64,000 nt of DNA from Ferruginibacter sp. (GTDB lineage Bacteria > Bacteroidota > Bacteroidia > Chitinophagales > Chitinophagaceae), in contig JAOQAK010000021.1 of assembly GCA_025963635.1 (NCBI GenBank), positions 1-64,000 of the forward strand. Direction: 5' to 3'. The notes under the pieces were generated by a model. The model was not told the origin of the DNA. It saw only the letters and a list, made by a program, of their open reading frames with translations, and did no database searches. A program made the position numbers and the translations under genes. Shown here one piece after another: positions 25,741 to 35,552 of this stretch; the stretch's first letter is position 1; each line of letters begins with the position of its first letter.

Positions 25741-26763
25741 ATGATCTATAGAAGTAAAGCCCCGTTACGCATCGGCCTCGCCGGTGGGGGCACAGATGTG
25801 AGCCCTTTTAGCGATGAATTTGGAGGCGCTATCCTCAATGCCACGATATCATTATCTGCTTATGCCAGCATTGAACCCATACCCGGCAATACCATCATCG
25901 TAGAAGCGCTCGATCGTAAAGAGCAACAACAGTTCGACTGGGCGCCCACTTTGCCAATTAATGGCCACCTTGACCTTCTGAAAGGTGTATACAACCGCAT
26001 CCAGACGATGTATCTTATACCCGCTGCCGGCTTTAGACTTTCTACTTTTGTAGATGCACCGGCAGGGTCAGGTCTTGGAACTTCCTCAACGCTGGTAGTT
26101 GCCATTTTAGGCGCTTTTGTAGAGATGCTCAAGTTGCCTTTGGGAGACTACGATATCGCACATCTTGCCTACCAGATAGAAAGAGAAGACCTTCAATTAG
26201 CGGGTGGAAAGCAGGACCAGTACGCTGCAACTTTTGGCGGTGTAAATTTCATGGAATTTTATGCAGGCGACCAGGTGATTGTTAACCCCCTACGGGTACG
26301 GCCTGAATATTTGCATGAGTTGGGGAATAATCTTGTGCTGTATTTTACTTCCACCTCAAGGGAGAGTGCCGCTATCATTAAGGAACAGGTAAAAAATGTG
26401 CAGGAAGGAAATGAAAAGAGCATTGAAGCCATGCACCAGTTAAAGGAACAGGCGAAGATGATGAAAGAAGCTTTACTAAAAGGCAAACTTCACCAGATCG
26501 GCGAGATCCTGGATTTTGGCTTTGAACAGAAAAGACGCATGGCACACAATATCAGCAATAGCAGCATAGAAGAACTTTATGAAGCAGCGAAAAAAGCTGG
26601 CGCAATGGGTGGAAAAATCAGTGGGGCTGGTGGTGGCGGATTCATGATCTTCTATTGCCCAGGTAATACGAGGTTTGCGGTAATCGATGCATTAAAAACC
26701 TTTGGTGGCGAAATACGGGATTATTCCTTTACTAAATATGGATTAACTACGTGGACGATATAG
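25741..26763 (+). CDS. hddA: D-glycero-alpha-D-manno-heptose 7-phosphate kinase
   Basis: 340 aa GHMP kinase. Motif 1: APLRIGLAGGGTDVSPF at the N-terminus. Motif 2 (ATP loop): PAGSGLGTSSTLVVAIL at about 106-123. Motif 3: GKISGAGGGGFMIFYC near 295-310. The GGGTDV opening is the sugar-kinase HddA/FkP type. Substrate assignment comes from context: gmhA, hddC and a heptose bisphosphate phosphatase gene lie just downstream. It phosphorylates heptose 7-phosphate at C1 in the GDP-D-glycero-D-manno-heptose pathway. A TAATTTTG box ends about 10 bp before the ATG, but a promoter there would leave almost no leader. Confidence 0.88.
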   Translation: MIYRSKAPLRIGLAGGGTDVSPFSDEFGGAILNATISLSAYASIEPIPGNTIIVEALDRKEQQQFDWAPTLPINGHLDLLKGVYNRIQTMYLIPAAGFRLSTFVDAPAGSGLGTSSTLVVAILGAFVEMLKLPLGDYDIAHLAYQIEREDLQLAGGKQDQYAATFGGVNFMEFYAGDQVIVNPLRVRPEYLHELGNNLVLYFTSTSRESAAIIKEQVKNVQEGNEKSIEAMHQLKEQAKMMKEALLKGKLHQIGEILDFGFEQKRRMAHNISNSSIEELYEAAKKAGAMGGKISGAGGGGFMIFYCPGNTRFAVIDALKTFGGEIRDYSFTKYGLTTWTI

Positions 26764-26868
26764 ATTTAGGTGCCATACCTATTGAAATTTACTTTTGAAA
26801 ATAATAAATTGTTTACATAATGTTTAGAGTGTATATTAGGAGAATTTAAACTTTTAATCTACCCTAAT

Positions 26869-27843
26869 ATGAAACAGTTTATACTTTCTATGTTTGCCTT
26901 TCTCTCAACCATCATTAGTTTTGCACAAGTCGGTATTGGCACCACCACGCCTGATGCATCTGCATTGCTGGAACTGTCTGGTAACAACAAAGGATTTTTG
27001 CCACCACGTGTGCAATTAACTGCTACCAACATAGCTGCACCGATAAGCAATCCCGCACCGGGCCTGCTGGTTTTCAATACTGCTACTTCGGGTGGCACAC
27101 CCACTAATGTTTCACCTGGTTATTATTATTGGAATGGCAGTAGCTGGTATCCGATCGTCAATAAAGGGAATGTGTCAGGAGATATGCAATATTGGAATGG
27201 CACAAGATGGATAATGATTCCATTAGGCTTGAATGGGCAAATGCTCACTATTTGTAATGGTATACCTGTTTGGGGGCAATGTGGGACTACACTTACATTA
27301 AAGCCGGCCAATAATCCTTATGAAGCGTTTGTAGACAGCTATTACCCTAATGGATGGAACAATATAGATACACAATTAGATATGGCTGCATGGACAGCTA
27401 ACGGGCAGTCCCTGGCACAAAGGACATTTATAAAATTTGATTATTCGGGTATTCCTACAGGCGCCGTTATTGACAGTGCGAAACTTTATTTATTTGCAAT
27501 GCCTAATCCTCATGGAGGCAATGGAATTGATGCGCATTTTGGATCTTCTAACGCATGCTACATAAATCGCATAACTTCAAACTGGACACTTGCTTCGAAT
27601 TTTACCTGGAGCAATCCTCCGGCAATATCAATGACCAATCAATTGGTCATTCCACAAAGTAACTCCGCCTTCGAGAATAGTGTTATCGATGTCACCCTTC
27701 TTGTTAAAGACATGCAAACGAACGGCAACAATGGATTTGCGATTAAGTTGCAAAGTGAAACCATTTATAACATCAGGCAATATGTTTCAAGTCATAATGC
27801 TGACGCAACCAAGCATCCTGCATTAGTAGTATCGTATCATTGA
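26869..27843 (+). CDS. Secreted DNRLRE-domain surface protein
   Basis: 324 aa with a Sec signal (SMFAFLSTIISFAQ). It then has the Bacteroidota surface-protein opening QVGIGTTTPDASALLEL and a Trp/Gly-rich middle (YYYWNGSSWYPI, MQYWNGTRW). The C-terminal half, from about residue 145, matches the DNRLRE beta-sandwich layout: RTFIKFDYSGIPTGAVIDSAKLYLFA, later VIDVTLLVKDM, and finally HPALVVSYH. No T9SS tail is visible. It has its own strong terminator downstream and interrupts the heptose pathway genes. Confidence 0.78.
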   Translation: MKQFILSMFAFLSTIISFAQVGIGTTTPDASALLELSGNNKGFLPPRVQLTATNIAAPISNPAPGLLVFNTATSGGTPTNVSPGYYYWNGSSWYPIVNKGNVSGDMQYWNGTRWIMIPLGLNGQMLTICNGIPVWGQCGTTLTLKPANNPYEAFVDSYYPNGWNNIDTQLDMAAWTANGQSLAQRTFIKFDYSGIPTGAVIDSAKLYLFAMPNPHGGNGIDAHFGSSNACYINRITSNWTLASNFTWSNPPAISMTNQLVIPQSNSAFENSVIDVTLLVKDMQTNGNNGFAIKLQSETIYNIRQYVSSHNADATKHPALVVSYH

Positions 27844-27865
27844 TATTAAATCAAAAGTTTCAAAA

Positions 27866-27896
27866 GGCGCTTTGGTGAATTCAAAGCGCTTTTTTA
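27866..27896 (+). terminator. Rho-independent terminator
   Basis: Perfect 8-bp stem GCGCTTTG/CAAAGCGC with a 7-base loop and a run of seven T, 23 bp after the DNRLRE gene. Confidence 0.92.
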
Positions 27897-27954
27897 TTGA
27901 TTTGTAGATACTTTTGCAAAAACCTGTCGAATGACAATGAAAGCATAACCAAAT

Positions 27955-28539
27955 ATGTCACAACAAATCAAAGATATCATCACCGCTTCTGTTGTCGTAA
28001 AACAGGGCATCTTAGCGGATCCACAGATACTTCAAACAGTGCAGGATTGCATAAACCTTATAACTGCTGCGTTTAAAAGCGGCAACAAAGTATTGTTTTG
28101 TGGTAATGGCGGTAGTGCAGCAGATGCCCAGCATCTTGCGGCGGAATTCAGTGGCAGGTTTTACATTGATCGAGAGGCGCTGCCTGCAGAAGCGCTTCAT
28201 TGCAATAGTTCCTATTTAACTGCTGTTGCCAACGACTACAGCTTTGACGCCATCTATTCAAGGTTGATCAGTGGCATCGGCAAGGAAGGTGACGTGCTGG
28301 TCGGCCTAAGCACTTCGGGCAATAGTAAAAACATAGTACGGGCCTTTGAAGTCGCCAAACAAAAAGGAATGATCACTATCGGCTTTACCGGCGCCACCGG
28401 AGGCCAACTGAAGGCCCACTCGGACTACCTCATCAATGTACCTTCTACAGATACTCCACGCATTCAGGAGAGCCATATTTTATTGGGCCACATCATTTGC
28501 CAACTGGTGGAAGAAAATATATTTCCAACGATTGCTTAA
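27955..28539 (+). CDS. gmhA: D-sedoheptulose 7-phosphate isomerase
   Basis: 194 aa SIS-domain protein of the usual GmhA length. Typical motifs are FCGNGGSAADAQHLAAEFSGR (about 48-68), GLSTSGNSKNI (phosphate-binding, about 121) and the C-terminal IQESHILLGHIICQLVE with active-site Glu and His. It converts sedoheptulose 7-phosphate to D-glycero-D-manno-heptose 7-phosphate, the first step to the heptose made by hddA, hddC and the phosphatase here. Confidence 0.93.
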   Translation: MSQQIKDIITASVVVKQGILADPQILQTVQDCINLITAAFKSGNKVLFCGNGGSAADAQHLAAEFSGRFYIDREALPAEALHCNSSYLTAVANDYSFDAIYSRLISGIGKEGDVLVGLSTSGNSKNIVRAFEVAKQKGMITIGFTGATGGQLKAHSDYLINVPSTDTPRIQESHILLGHIICQLVEENIFPTIA

Positions 28540-28556
28540 AATCACTGCTGACGATC

Positions 28557-29336
28557 ATGATAAAAGAAGCAATCATTTTAGCGGGCGGATTGGGAACCAG
28601 GCTGCGTTCTGCAGTAGCCGACCTGCCCAAGTGCATGGCCCCGGTGCAGGGAATTCCATTTATTCATTTTATTGTAACCTACCTGCAAAAACAGGGTATT
28701 GAAAAATTCATTTTTTCACTCGGATATAAACACGAACGGATCACTCAATATATTGACAAAACATTTGATGGGCTCAATAGAAAGTATATTATTGAAACAG
28801 AACAATTGGGCACAGGCGGTGCAATAAAAAAAGCCGCCCTTGCAACCGAAAGTGAAAATGTAATCGTAGTGAATGGCGATACCCTGTTCAATATTGATAT
28901 TGCTAACCTTGCTGAATTTCATGAACAGAGCGGCGCCGACTGTACATTGGCACTGAAGGAAATGAGCCAGTTCAGACGGTACGGGTCTGTTGAGCTGTTT
29001 TCTTCCGGTGTAATCAAGGCTTTTCATGAAAAAAAATTCTGCGAAAAAGGATTGATCAATGGAGGGATATATGCTTTGCACATTCCTTCGTTTTTAAAAG
29101 AGCCTCTTCCCGATGTATTTTCTTTTGAAAAAGACTTTATCGAAAAATACACCGCTGTCAAAAAGATTTGCGGCGCTGTTTATCAAAATTATTTTATTGA
29201 TATCGGCATACCAGAAGACTACCAGCGTTTCCAGGATGATTATAACAATATCATTTTAAAAAACCCCTCTGTTGAGAGTCTTGGGAATGAAACAACCTCA
29301 TCTTTTTTAAACAGCTTTTTTGACTTATTAGATTAA
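28557..29336 (+). CDS. hddC: D-glycero-alpha-D-manno-heptose 1-phosphate guanylyltransferase
   Basis: 259 aa nucleotidyltransferase. The start is set at ATG 28557 (MIKEAIILAGGLGTRL), because the earlier in-frame start at 28497 lies inside gmhA and precedes the universal NTP-binding start of the family. The signature LAGGLGTRLR (about 8-17), PKCMAPV with lysine 25, and VVNGDTLFNID (metal Asp) are visible. It activates heptose 1-phosphate with GTP to GDP-heptose. It starts 17 bp after gmhA. Confidence 0.88.
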   Translation: MIKEAIILAGGLGTRLRSAVADLPKCMAPVQGIPFIHFIVTYLQKQGIEKFIFSLGYKHERITQYIDKTFDGLNRKYIIETEQLGTGGAIKKAALATESENVIVVNGDTLFNIDIANLAEFHEQSGADCTLALKEMSQFRRYGSVELFSSGVIKAFHEKKFCEKGLINGGIYALHIPSFLKEPLPDVFSFEKDFIEKYTAVKKICGAVYQNYFIDIGIPEDYQRFQDDYNNIILKNPSVESLGNETTSSFLNSFFDLLD

Positions 29337-29340
29337 CACT

Positions 29341-29886
29341 ATGTCGTTGCCGAAGATTGATAAAGACTGGACACTTTTTTTGGACAGGGATGGTGTGATC
29401 AATGTTGAAAATCCGCTGGGATATATCAATACCTGGGATGAATTCATTTTTTATGAAGGAGTAAAGGAGGCAATTAAAATTTTTGCCGGCAGGTTCAAAT
29501 ACATATTCGTTGTCTCCAACCAGCGGGGTGTGGCAAAGGGAATTACCAGGCCTGGTGATCTTTCCACAATACACCACAACATGACGGTCGAAATTAAAAA
29601 AAACGGTGGCAGGATTGATAAAATATATTTTTGTACCGATATGGAGTCATCCAGCCCTAACCGGAAACCCAACCCGGGCATGGGCCTGCAGGCAAAAAAA
29701 GATTTTCAAAACATTGATTTTTCAAAAGCGATCATGGTGGGCAATAATATTTCTGATATGGAATTTGGCCGCAACCTCGGATGCACCACGATCTTTCTAA
29801 CCACCACCAACCCCGGAACCGGGCACGATGATCCCCGGGTAGATTTCGTTTACAATTCCCTTTTAGATTTTGCTAAAGCGCTGTAA
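29341..29886 (+). CDS. gmhB: D-glycero-D-manno-heptose 1,7-bisphosphate phosphatase (HAD IIIA)
   Basis: 181 aa HAD phosphatase. Motif I is FLDRDGVIN with nucleophile D15 and acid D17. Motif II is VVSNQRGVAKG. The family segment NRKPNPGM holds the motif III Lys. Motif IV is IMVGNNISDMEFG. It removes the 7-phosphate between the hddA and hddC steps; hddB is an equivalent name used for this branch. The family's zinc-binding cysteines are not complete here (only one Cys near ICT). It starts 4 bp after hddC. Confidence 0.87.
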   Translation: MSLPKIDKDWTLFLDRDGVINVENPLGYINTWDEFIFYEGVKEAIKIFAGRFKYIFVVSNQRGVAKGITRPGDLSTIHHNMTVEIKKNGGRIDKIYFCTDMESSSPNRKPNPGMGLQAKKDFQNIDFSKAIMVGNNISDMEFGRNLGCTTIFLTTTNPGTGHDDPRVDFVYNSLLDFAKAL

Positions 29887-29946
29887 CCTTTCGTTAAATT
29901 TGATTACCCGAGCTTTAAAACTAAAGTATTATTTTAATTTTAGCGG

Positions 29947-30945
29947 ATGAAGAAACTGTCGCTTTTTTTCTTGTTGAATACTGTTGTGTTAATGGCATTT
30001 GCGCAAAGTATCAAAAACAATAACCTGTTGATGCTGCAAAAAAAAGAAGATTCTTTAAAGGAGTATTCACTAAAAATGGTACAGGGAATCAATGCAGAAG
30101 CCCGGTTTACAGCAGATAGCATCTTCACAAAAATGTTTGTGCGTGCATTGCTCACAAAAAATTCTTTTAACTATCCATTTGAGTCGCTGGAAACCATTTC
30201 CAAGCTATATGCACCCGACAGCAGTTTCCGAATATTTACCTGGCAAATGGTTATCAATGATAATGTTGTTCGCCAACATGGTGCCATTCAAATAAAAACA
30301 AGCGATGGCTCTTTAAAATTATTTCCACTGATCGATAAATCGGACATCACTGTTCAACTTGCAGATACACTAGCGAATAACAAGGGTTGGATCGGGGCGG
30401 TCTATTATAAAATAATTGAAACAAAAAGCGGCAACAAAAGCTATTTTACTTTACTGGGTTTTGATGAAAACAACATGCGCAGTAACCGCAAAATCATCGA
30501 AACCCTGAACTTCAGTAATGATGAACCGATATTTGGCGGTCGTCTTTTTAGTTTTGAAGAAGATTCGGTAGCCAGGCCATCTGTTAGCCGGTACATTATG
30601 GAATACAAAAAAGGTGCAGGGGCCAGGTTAACTTATGATGATGACCTTGCCATGGTAGTGTTTGAACATCTTGAATCTGAATCGAATGAGCCCACTAAAA
30701 AATGGACCTATATTCCGGACGGGGATTATGAAGGTTTTAAATGGAAAAATGGGAAATGGATACATGTTGAAAAAGTGTTTAATCTCATTACACCGGAAGG
30801 CAAAGAACCGGTGCCCAACCCGGTAAAAAATGCGGAAGGCAACACGGATGAAGATAAACTTCAAAATAATAATCCTGTTGAAAATTTAGCTCCTGCTAAA
30901 AAGAAACCAACCCAAACAGTCCCAAAGAAGAAGGCGGCAAATTGA
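29947..30945 (+). CDS. Secreted protein of unknown function
   Basis: 332 aa with a Sec signal (SLFFLLNTVVLMAFAQ). The body has no cysteine. The tail (last ~50 residues) is a low-complexity Pro/Lys/Asn stretch ending in KKKPTQTVPKKKAAN. The body has segments such as RIFTWQMVINDNVVRQHGAIQI that recall conserved uncharacterised Bacteroidota proteins, but I cannot name a domain. It follows the heptose phosphatase by 60 bp. Confidence 0.75.
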   Translation: MKKLSLFFLLNTVVLMAFAQSIKNNNLLMLQKKEDSLKEYSLKMVQGINAEARFTADSIFTKMFVRALLTKNSFNYPFESLETISKLYAPDSSFRIFTWQMVINDNVVRQHGAIQIKTSDGSLKLFPLIDKSDITVQLADTLANNKGWIGAVYYKIIETKSGNKSYFTLLGFDENNMRSNRKIIETLNFSNDEPIFGGRLFSFEEDSVARPSVSRYIMEYKKGAGARLTYDDDLAMVVFEHLESESNEPTKKWTYIPDGDYEGFKWKNGKWIHVEKVFNLITPEGKEPVPNPVKNAEGNTDEDKLQNNNPVENLAPAKKKPTQTVPKKKAAN

Positions 30946-30984
30946 AGGTTGAACGCTGAAAATTTGAGGCTCCCCATTCAACAA

Positions 30985-31006
30985 AAAATCCGCTTAAAAG
31001 CGGATT
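30985..31006 (-). terminator. Probable terminator between convergent genes
   Basis: Stem AATCCGCTT/AAGCGGATT (9 bp, short loop) with a T-run on the minus-strand side, placed between two convergent genes. On the plus side the T-tract is poor. Confidence 0.7.
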
Positions 31007-31028
31007 GTATAAAATATAATTTCAACCC

Positions 31029-31409
31029 TTACAGGTTTACGTCAATCAAATAGGTACCCAGGTCAATTACCTCGCCTTCTCCCGGCTGATAATTTTCCAA
31101 ATAATTCGGATCTACATCCTCCATTACCTTGCTTTCGAAAACAGGTACTTTATTATCATACAAAACAAAATAAAAATCCGGCAATTTTTCCAAACTAAGT
31201 GCATTTCCAAATGCTTTGTGGCCAAAAATGATACACCCTTCACCTGCTTCATTTAGTTTACTTTCTCCCAGATAATCGTCTCCAAAAACATCTTTATCAT
31301 ATAATCTTACAACATACTGATCGCCGGATAACGGTGCATCGTTTCCCTTTGCAATGAAAGTAACCTTCACTTCGATGTTCATCTCTTTGTCTAATGATAA
31401 TTTGCTCAT
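31029..31409 (-). CDS. Uncharacterised small beta-rich protein
   Basis: 126 aa, acidic, without signal or membrane segment. The alternation of short hydrophobic strands (YVVRLYDKDVFGDDYLGESKL, FYFVLYDNKVPVFESKV) suggests a beta-sandwich, possibly C2- or transthyretin-like. I do not assign a family. It stands alone between convergent terminator and lepA. Confidence 0.65.
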   Translation of the reverse strand: MSKLSLDKEMNIEVKVTFIAKGNDAPLSGDQYVVRLYDKDVFGDDYLGESKLNEAGEGCIIFGHKAFGNALSLEKLPDFYFVLYDNKVPVFESKVMEDVDPNYLENYQPGEGEVIDLGTYLIDVNL

Positions 31410-31614
31410 AGCTGCTATAAATAAGGATGTAAATTTATTATGATGTTAGTAGGATGGTTTAATCCTTACAAATGAATATGGACGTTTAGCAAAGCATGTG
31501 ATTTGCGATCCCCATTGCTGAAAATGTACAAGTGAGTGACACAAGGATGCTTCATTGAAAAACAAATGCTGGTAAAAAAAGGCTCAAATTGCTACGGTGA
31601 TCACCATTCAAGTC

Positions 31615-33405
31615 TTAGTCATTCAACTTCAGCACAGCTAAAAATGCTTCCTGCGGTACTTCCACATTCCCTATCTGCTTCATTCTTTTCTTACCTTCTT
31701 TCTGTTTTTCCAATAATTTGCGCTTGCGGCTGATATCGCCCCCATAACATTTTGCGGTTACATCTTTTCGCATAGCACTGATATTTTCCCTCGCCACCAC
31801 TTTGGCTCCGATGGCTGCCTGGATAGCAATCTGGAACTGTTGACGGGGTAGTAATTCTTTGAGCTTTTCACACAATTTTCTTCCAAATTCATGCGACCTT
31901 GCCCTGTGGATCAAAGCGCTCAACGCATCCACTTTTTCACCATTCAATAATATATCCATCTTTACAATATCGCTCGGACGGTATTCAATCGGGTGGTAAT
32001 CAAAAGATGCATAGCCCCTGGTCATGCTTTTAAGCTTGTCGTAAAAATCAAATACGATTTCAGTAAGGGGCATATCAAATGTAAGTTCAACCCTTGTGGG
32101 TGTTAAATATCCCTGGTTTACCAGGATGCCTCGTTTGCCGATGCATAAGGTCATGATATTACCAATGTATTCCGGCTTGCTGATCATTTGCGCCCTGATG
32201 AAAGGTTCGTCAATTCTTTCTATCCTGGTAGGATCAGGCATTTCCGTTGGATTATTAACCGTGATTACTTCTTTTTTGGAAGTAGTGGCGATAAAACTTA
32301 CGTTCGGCACCGTGGTAATTACCGTTTGATTGAATTCCCTTTCGAGCCGCTCCTGTATAATTTCCATATGCAGCATGCCCAGGAAACCGCAACGAAATCC
32401 AAAACCCAATGCCTGCGAAGTTTCCAGTTCGAAAGTAAGTGATGCATCATTGAGCTGCAGTTTATCCATACAATCCCGCAGTTCTTCAAAAGCATCGGTT
32501 TCCACCGGGAAAATACCTGCAAATACCATCGGCTTTACATCCTGGAACCCCTTGATTGATTCGGTAGCGCCATTTACGGTGGTGGTAATGGTATCTCCCA
32601 CTTTTACTTCCCGGGCATTTTTGATGCCTGTGATAATATAGCCCACATCCCCTGCCCGCACTTCGCTTTTGGCTTCCATCCCAAACTTCAAAATACCTAC
32701 TTCATCGGCACCGTATTCAAGACCGGTATTGCTGAATTTTATCTTGTCATTTTTCTTTAAAGTTCCATTGAAGATGCGGTAATAAACGATGATGCCGCGA
32801 AAACTGTTATAGACGCTGTCAAATATCAATGCTTGTAAAGGTACATCCACATTGCCCGTAGGAGCAGGGATACGCTCTATAATGGCGGTGAGAATTTCTT
32901 CGATGCCGATGCCACTTTTCCCACTGGCCAGTAAAATATCCTCTGGTTTACAGCCAATCAGTTCCACGATCTGGTCGGTAACTTCCGGGATCATTGCCCC
33001 ATCCATATCGATTTTGTTGATCACAGGAATGATCTCAAGATTATTTTCTATGGCGAGGTAAAGATTGCTGATGGTTTGTGCCTGTATTCCCTGGGAGGCA
33101 TCTACCAGCAATAAAGCGCCTTCACAGGCTGCCAGCGCCCTGCTCACTTCATAACTAAAATCGACATGACCGGGCGTATCGATCAGGTTAAAAACATAAT
33201 CAACACCTTTCCATGTATAATTGATCTGTATGGCATGACTTTTTATCGTGATACCCTTTTCTCTTTCAAGATCCATATCATCCAGCACCTGTGCCTGCAT
33301 ATCGCGTTCACCAATGGTATGTGTAAATTCAAGTAAACGATCCGCCAGTGTACTCTTGCCATGGTCAATATGTGCAATAATGCAAAAATTTCTAATATTC
33401 TTCAT
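31615..33405 (-). CDS. lepA: Elongation factor 4
   Basis: 596 aa, the normal LepA length. GTPase motifs: [14 protein letters not shown] (G1, about 11-24), KGITIKS (G2), DTPGHVDF (G3) and NKIDM (G4). The LepA-specific C-terminal domain ([32 protein letters not shown]) is present. It back-translocates or remodels stalled ribosomes. A TAGTTTTG box (33432-33439) lies 27 bp upstream of the ATG. Confidence 0.97.
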   Translation of the reverse strand: MKNIRNFCIIAHIDHGKSTLADRLLEFTHTIGERDMQAQVLDDMDLEREKGITIKSHAIQINYTWKGVDYVFNLIDTPGHVDFSYEVSRALAACEGALLLVDASQGIQAQTISNLYLAIENNLEIIPVINKIDMDGAMIPEVTDQIVELIGCKPEDILLASGKSGIGIEEILTAIIERIPAPTGNVDVPLQALIFDSVYNSFRGIIVYYRIFNGTLKKNDKIKFSNTGLEYGADEVGILKFGMEAKSEVRAGDVGYIITGIKNAREVKVGDTITTTVNGATESIKGFQDVKPMVFAGIFPVETDAFEELRDCMDKLQLNDASLTFELETSQALGFGFRCGFLGMLHMEIIQERLEREFNQTVITTVPNVSFIATTSKKEVITVNNPTEMPDPTRIERIDEPFIRAQMISKPEYIGNIMTLCIGKRGILVNQGYLTPTRVELTFDMPLTEIVFDFYDKLKSMTRGYASFDYHPIEYRPSDIVKMDILLNGEKVDALSALIHRARSHEFGRKLCEKLKELLPRQQFQIAIQAAIGAKVVARENISAMRKDVTAKCYGGDISRKRKLLEKQKEGKKRMKQIGNVEVPQEAFLAVLKLND

Positions 33406-33431
33406 CCCTCGTAAAATGCTTTTAAGTGCTG

Positions 33432-33439
33432 CAAAACTA
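33432..33439 (-). promoter_or_regulatory. Possible -7 box of the lepA promoter
   Basis: TAGTTTTG on the minus strand fits the Bacteroidota housekeeping -7 consensus TAnnTTTG. No clear -33 TTTG partner was seen 19-21 bp further up. Confidence 0.3.
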
Positions 33440-33596
33440 ACTGATTTCCGAAAGATTTCAGGTTTTGTTTATCAAGAACGGCAATGGCTGACACTTAGGA
33501 ATGGTACCCGGTTGAAGGGGAGGTAAGAAACGAGTTCATTGGTACCTTGAACATGCCCTGAAGAGGGATAACGAATCCATGCAGCGTGTGTACAGT

Positions 33597-34700
33597 TTAG
33601 ATTGCAGTTGGTACATGAGTTGCGGCCTGTTTATATCCAAAATACTTCTTCAAGCTTAATATCGGCTTTTCTATCAACTGCCATGAAAGCATTGATATAA
33701 TCAATAAAATAATAAAATTGAATGCAAAGAAAAAAAATGCAAAATGACTTTTAATTAAAAGCGGCAAATGATTATAAACAGCCCCCTCGATATTTTGCCA
33801 AACTATTCCCGGAATAAAAGTGTGATATAAATAAACACCATAACTTATTTTCCCAAACGACACAAGAAGGTTATTATTGAGTATAAAATTCAATAATGAG
33901 GGTAGTTTGATATGGTTGTACCCTGTATAAACGAGATAGCTGATAACGCCTAAGGAAATAACAGATATTTGGATACGAAATGGAATAATAAATGAATTCC
34001 ACACATGTATTTCGAAATAAAGCAAGCTGACGAACGCGATTGAAATTACCCCTGTGATTTTATAAAACTTTTTTAGAAAGGCGCGCCTGTAAACAGCTAC
34101 CCAGGCCAACAACGCCCCCATTCCAAGTGAATCAAAACATGTAAAGGGTAAAAACAATCCAAAACTGTTATCAAAGATCCATTCGGTTATTATTCCTATT
34201 GATATAAAAGTCAATATACAGGTTAGAAGATATCTTCTATTTATAAATAATACAATGAATGGCCATACCAGGTAAAATTGCTCCTCAACTGCGAGTGACC
34301 AGGTATGAGAAAAGTTTTCCATCCAGCTTTCAACGCTAAAAAAATAGAAATTAGATGTATAAGTTAAAAGATAGTAATACTCATGAAATTTTTGGTGAGT
34401 GAAAATTGCATAAAGAAAAAAAGGAATTACCAGTAAATAATAAATCGGGAAGATGCGCAATGATCGCCTGGCATAAAAATTTTTAAAAAAGACCTTTCTG
34501 CCGATACCGGTACGCTCAGCAGTATCGCTGCCTTCCAACAGGATTCTCGTAATCAGGAAGCCGCTCAAAACAAAAAAAATTACTACACCCGTGGATCCGT
34601 TAGGAAATTTATTGATACTATGTCTCGGCAGCCAATGCCAGATGATTACTAAAAAAACCGCGATGGCTCTGATACTATCTAAAGGTTTGATGTATTTCAA
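33597..34700 (-). CDS. Acyltransferase family 3 membrane protein (OafA/YrhL-like)
   Basis: 367 aa with about ten membrane helices. The family start LDSIRAIAVFLVIIWHWLPRH holds the R-x10-H pair needed for catalysis. GVVIFFVLSGFLITRILLE and SLAVEEQFYLVWPF are further Acyl_transf_3 signatures. It should transfer acetyl or other acyl groups to a surface polysaccharide or lipid from the cytoplasmic side. It stands alone, with no glycan genes beside it except the heptose cluster several kb away. Confidence 0.92.
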   Translation of the reverse strand: MKYIKPLDSIRAIAVFLVIIWHWLPRHSINKFPNGSTGVVIFFVLSGFLITRILLEGSDTAERTGIGRKVFFKNFYARRSLRIFPIYYLLVIPFFLYAIFTHQKFHEYYYLLTYTSNFYFFSVESWMENFSHTWSLAVEEQFYLVWPFIVLFINRRYLLTCILTFISIGIITEWIFDNSFGLFLPFTCFDSLGMGALLAWVAVYRRAFLKKFYKITGVISIAFVSLLYFEIHVWNSFIIPFRIQISVISLGVISYLVYTGYNHIKLPSLLNFILNNNLLVSFGKISYGVYLYHTFIPGIVWQNIEGAVYNHLPLLIKSHFAFFFFAFNFIILLIISMLSWQLIEKPILSLKKYFGYKQAATHVPTAI

Positions 34701-35552
34701 GCGTATAAAATTTCACTTGGTAATAAAGCGGTTAATTCTAAATTGAATATACCATAAAGAAATTACTTTTTTAAAGATCAACCTAATTATAAAATTTAGC
34801 AATTATTGATTTTAAAGAATAAATTTTTAACTGAGTAGCTAAGTGAATTGTAGAGGGCGAAGGAGCACAGCTTTCCAATTACAATTGACGTATTAAAGCT
34901 ACGCTTTGAATTTGACATGCATTAGTCCCGAATTCTTTCTTGGACAGAATTATTAATAAGAATACGCCTTATATAGCAACATTTCAAATTAATAAAGAAA
35001 AAAATATAAAAGAAATTGCGAAAATATTTTTTTTTGCTTAGGTTTACTTTTTATTCACAATCTGCGTTCTCAAACCACTTAGATAATCCTTAAATCACGA
35101 GAGTTGTATTCTTCGACTCAATTGTAAACTGTTCATCATTATTTAGAACAAATATCCTGCTTAGGTACTTAGTGATATGCCTGATTGCTTACTTTACACC
35201 TCTTTTAATTTAAAGTCAAGGCGAAATATTTGCCTGATATCCTAGTCCAATATTTTGATAAAGCTAACAATTGCATTACCGGCTTATTAACGATCCTATT
35301 GCTTAGTGTTGCTTTTTATCAATGACCAGCGCAGTAATTCGTACCGATATGATATCTTCTTCCTCCCGTCAAGTCTAGCGTTAAAAATTTCTTTTAAGCA
35401 ATCTGAATCGCAAGCTACAATGTGAAACGCATGTTTTATGAAGACGCGTGAATGGATGCATCCAAACTTCGATAAATTTTATATCTCTTTCAAGGTTATT
35501 TCTATAAACATATGTCTCATTACAATCAACGATTACATTAAAAAATTGCAAC
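34701..35552. other. Long AT-rich spacer upstream of the large surface protein
   Basis: About 850 bp with no convincing ORF of family character on either strand. It has long A/T runs near 34985-35045. No repeat or hairpin that I would call. Confidence 0.5.

Noticed and set aside
28497-28556. An N-terminal extension of hddC
   Set aside because: It lies inside gmhA and precedes the universal nucleotidyltransferase start.
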